Source of the DNA: Amycolatopsis nalaikhensis | Lineage (GTDB): Bacteria; Actinomycetota; Actinomycetes; Mycobacteriales; Pseudonocardiaceae | Reading direction: 5' to 3' | NCBI RefSeq assembly: GCF_030264295.1 | Contig: NZ_CP127173.1 | Coordinates: 4,099,501-4,163,500 of the forward strand | DNA length: 64,000 nt | Shown here: piece by piece, positions 62,454 through 64,000 of the stretch | Position numbering within the stretch: position 1 is the first letter of the stretch | Layout of the letters: each line of letters opens with the position of its first letter | Position numbers and translations under genes: made by a program | Notes under the pieces: generated by a model | Database searches by the model: none | What the model was told of the DNA's origin: nothing | Seen by the model: the letters and a program-made list of their open reading frames with translations, nothing else

Positions 62454-62495
62454 TCCACCCCACCTGCGAGTCAACCAAACTCGGGGCAGTCCCCA

Positions 62496-62757
62496 CCATT
62501 GGTGGGAGCTGCCCGGCGGCGGTCAGGACGCCGGCGAGAAGCTCGAGGACACCGCCCGCCGCGAGATCGCCGAAGAGACCGGACTGGTCGTGGACAAGTT
62601 CGGCCGGAAGCTCTGGACCCGCGAAAGCCGTTTCACCTACCGCGGTCGCGAACACCACCGCCTCGACCACGTCTTCCTCGCCCGCATCGACGACACCGCC
62701 CCGCAAATCGCCCTCCGGCACTCGGCGAACGAGCGCGCCGGCCTCATCGAGCGATGA
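62496..62757 (+). pseudogene. 5'-truncated NUDIX hydrolase gene
   Basis: The Nudix box G-x5-E-x7-R-E-U-x-E-E-x-G-U is complete (PGGGQDAGEKLEDTARREIA then EETGL). The protein begins only with HHWWELPGG directly after the IS3 right end, so the first strands are missing. The C-terminus (NERAGLIER) seems short. It marks the original gene that the IS3 element interrupted. Confidence 0.65.
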
Positions 62758-62896
62758 TGGCGCTCTGTGAATAGGGCCAGTCCTGCTCTCTGAAAATCCC
62801 CAGTTGGGTGTCCTGTCGGCGCGTCGTTTGCGCTGGTCAACGACCCTCGGGTGACGGTTTCGGTGTTGATCACCGTGGACCGTCGCTGGAGGGTGG

Positions 62897-64000
62897 ATGC
62901 TCTCGCTGGAGGAAGACGTGGAAGCGCAGGCGCTGCGCGATCAAGGCTGGTCGATCTCAGCCATCGCCCGACATCTCGGTCGTGACCGCAAGACCATCCG
63001 CCGGTACCTGTCCGGCGAACAGGAGCCCGGCAAGCGCAAACCCGCAGGTCCGGACCCGTTCGACCCCTTCGTGGCTTACTGCCGGACCCGGCTTGCCGAC
63101 GACCCGCATCTGTGGGCGTCCACCCTGCTCGACGAGCTCGCCGAGCTGGGCTACCGCGGCGGCTATTCGACCTTCACCCGCGCGCTGCGCCGCCACCAGC
63201 TGCGCCCGCACTGCGAGCCCTGTCAGGTCGCTCGCGGCCGGGACGTCGCGATCATTGCCCATCCACCGGGCGACGAGACCCAGTTCGACTGGGTGGAGTT
63301 GCCCAACCCGCCAGCGGATTGGGGTGTCGGTCGGCACGCGCATCTGTTGGTCGGCGCGCTGGCGTATTCGGGCCGGTGGCGTGGTGTTCTCACTGAGGCC
63401 GAAGACTTCCCGCATCTCATCGAGGCCCTCGACGCCGTCGTGCGCAAACTCGGCGGCACCACTCACGACTGGCGCTTCGACCGCATGGCGACCGTCTGCT
63501 ACCCGTCCACGGGCCGGCTGACCGCCGCGTTCGCCCAGGCTGCCAAGCACTACGGAGTCCGCTCCGTGGTTTGCCCGCCGCGACGCGGGAACCGCAAAGG
63601 TGTTGTGGAGAAGGCGAATCACTCGGCCGCGCAGCGATGGTGGCGCACCGTCGCTGACGACGCGACCATCGCCGAGGCGCAAGCCGGGTTGGACCGGCTC
63701 GCGGTCAAGCTCGACGATCGCCGCCGGGTCCGCGACGGCGAACCCACCACTGTCGCCGCGCTGGCCGCCGAGGAGGCGCTGCGGCCGCCGCCGCTGGTGG
63801 CGTTCCCCGCCGAGTTCGACGTGACCCGGATCGTGACACCGCAGGCGCTGGTTTCCTTTCGTGGCAACCATTATTCGGTTCCTCCGGGACTGGGCGGTGC
63901 CGCGGTTCAGGTCCGTCACCGGCTCGGCGCGGACGAGCTGCGCATCGTCACCGCCGGCGGCGCGACAGTCGCGCTGCACCACCGTGCCCTCGATGGCGCC
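62897..64000 (+). CDS. istA: IS21-family IstA transposase, 3' end outside window
   Basis: An open frame of at least 368 codons from ATG 62897 (CTGGAGGGTGG upstream). The N-terminal HTH (DQGWSISAIARHLGRDRKTI then RRYLSG) is followed by the integrase core: DETQFDWVELP (first Asp), the LVGALAYSGRWRG strand and a C-terminal beta-barrel (LVSFRGNHYSVPPGLGG). The istB partner would lie beyond 64000. The left end of the element is probably between 62775 and 62830. Confidence 0.85.
   Translation, partial: MLSLEEDVEAQALRDQGWSISAIARHLGRDRKTIRRYLSGEQEPGKRKPAGPDPFDPFVAYCRTRLADDPHLWASTLLDELAELGYRGGYSTFTRALRRHQLRPHCEPCQVARGRDVAIIAHPPGDETQFDWVELPNPPADWGVGRHAHLLVGALAYSGRWRGVLTEAEDFPHLIEALDAVVRKLGGTTHDWRFDRMATVCYPSTGRLTAAFAQAAKHYGVRSVVCPPRRGNRKGVVEKANHSAAQRWWRTVADDATIAEAQAGLDRLAVKLDDRRRVRDGEPTTVAALAAEEALRPPPLVAFPAEFDVTRIVTPQALVSFRGNHYSVPPGLGGAAVQVRHRLGADELRIVTAGGATVALHHRALDGA

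Larger units (their letters stand above)
59629..62495 (+). mobile_element. IS3-family insertion sequence split by an IS110-family element
   Basis: orfA (59696) and orfB in two halves (59983-60572 and 62160-62453) form one IS3 copy once the inserted IS110 element is removed. The ends are approximate: a left end starting TGAGCTTCCCCC near 59629 and a right end near 62495 that share only weak inverted similarity. On the right, the coding sequence of a NUDIX protein begins at once, so the element interrupted that gene. Confidence 0.65.

Overview
The window is high-GC DNA with GTG/TTG starts, 4-nt start/stop overlaps, six-gene mce loci and a mycofactocin (mft) locus. It most resembles an actinomycete of the Pseudonocardiales type (Amycolatopsis/Pseudonocardia-like). 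That placement is inferred from gene content; there is no rRNA here to confirm it.

Layout. (1) 1-2.0 kb is a graveyard of transposon pieces: the end of a Tn554-type recombinase with its small partner, an IstB tail, a zinc-ribbon ORF, an IS3 tail and an IS701-like tail. (2) 2.1-23.1 kb, almost all on the minus strand, is a coenzyme M (CoM) dependent epoxide pathway. It holds CoM biosynthesis (ComA-like phosphosulfolactate synthase, two aspartase/fumarase-superfamily lyases, a PLP enzyme and an unrecognised Cys-rich protein), epoxyalkane:CoM transferase, R- and S-type hydroxyalkyl-CoM dehydrogenases and 2-ketopropyl-CoM oxidoreductase/carboxylase. A second branch has an acylating aldehyde dehydrogenase, a CoA transferase, an NDP-forming acyl-CoA synthetase and a disulfide-reductase-like flavoprotein. 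A MEDS protein and a PucR-type regulator close the block. A near-identical promoter-proximal motif lies upstream of the two main operons. No alkene monooxygenase is present. (3) 23.2-24.5 kb is a junction: TetR, a 5'-truncated SRPBCC gene, a 28-nt tRNA 3' end, an SDR tail and a LuxR tail. (4) 24.9-39.9 kb is an mce lipid-import operon (small membrane protein, two YrbE permeases, MceG-like ATPase, six Mce proteins, an MMPL/RND protein, a membrane parvulin and a small membrane protein). Its sixth mce gene is frameshifted and its third overruns the fourth. (5) 39.9-41.9 kb is a divergent two-component system.

(6) 42.1-57.5 kb is an oxidation cluster: NDMA-type alcohol dehydrogenase, an R2-like ligand-binding oxidase (R2lox) with intact metal ligands and crosslink pair, a ferredoxin reductase, a 7Fe ferredoxin, an ECF sigma factor, aldehyde dehydrogenase, an SCP2 protein, an acyl-CoA ligase, an unusual ABC ATPase, and the mft genes in the order A-B-C-E-SDR-F-D. 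(7) 57.5-64 kb is mobile DNA: a broken IS3 element, a polymorphic-toxin C-terminal remnant with a SUFU-type immunity gene, a second IS3 element split by an intact IS110-family element, a truncated NUDIX gene and the start of an IS21 istA gene.

How the genes fit together (inference). The CoM block should open short epoxides and carry the products to keto acids or acyl-CoA, with CoM made on site. The mce/R2lox/mycofactocin block reads as a route that imports a hydrophobic substrate, oxygenates it with R2lox fed by ferredoxin, oxidises the alcohol with a mycofactocin-linked dehydrogenase, and then makes acid and acyl-CoA. The transposon-rich flanks and the tRNA scar suggest the region was assembled by horizontal transfer.
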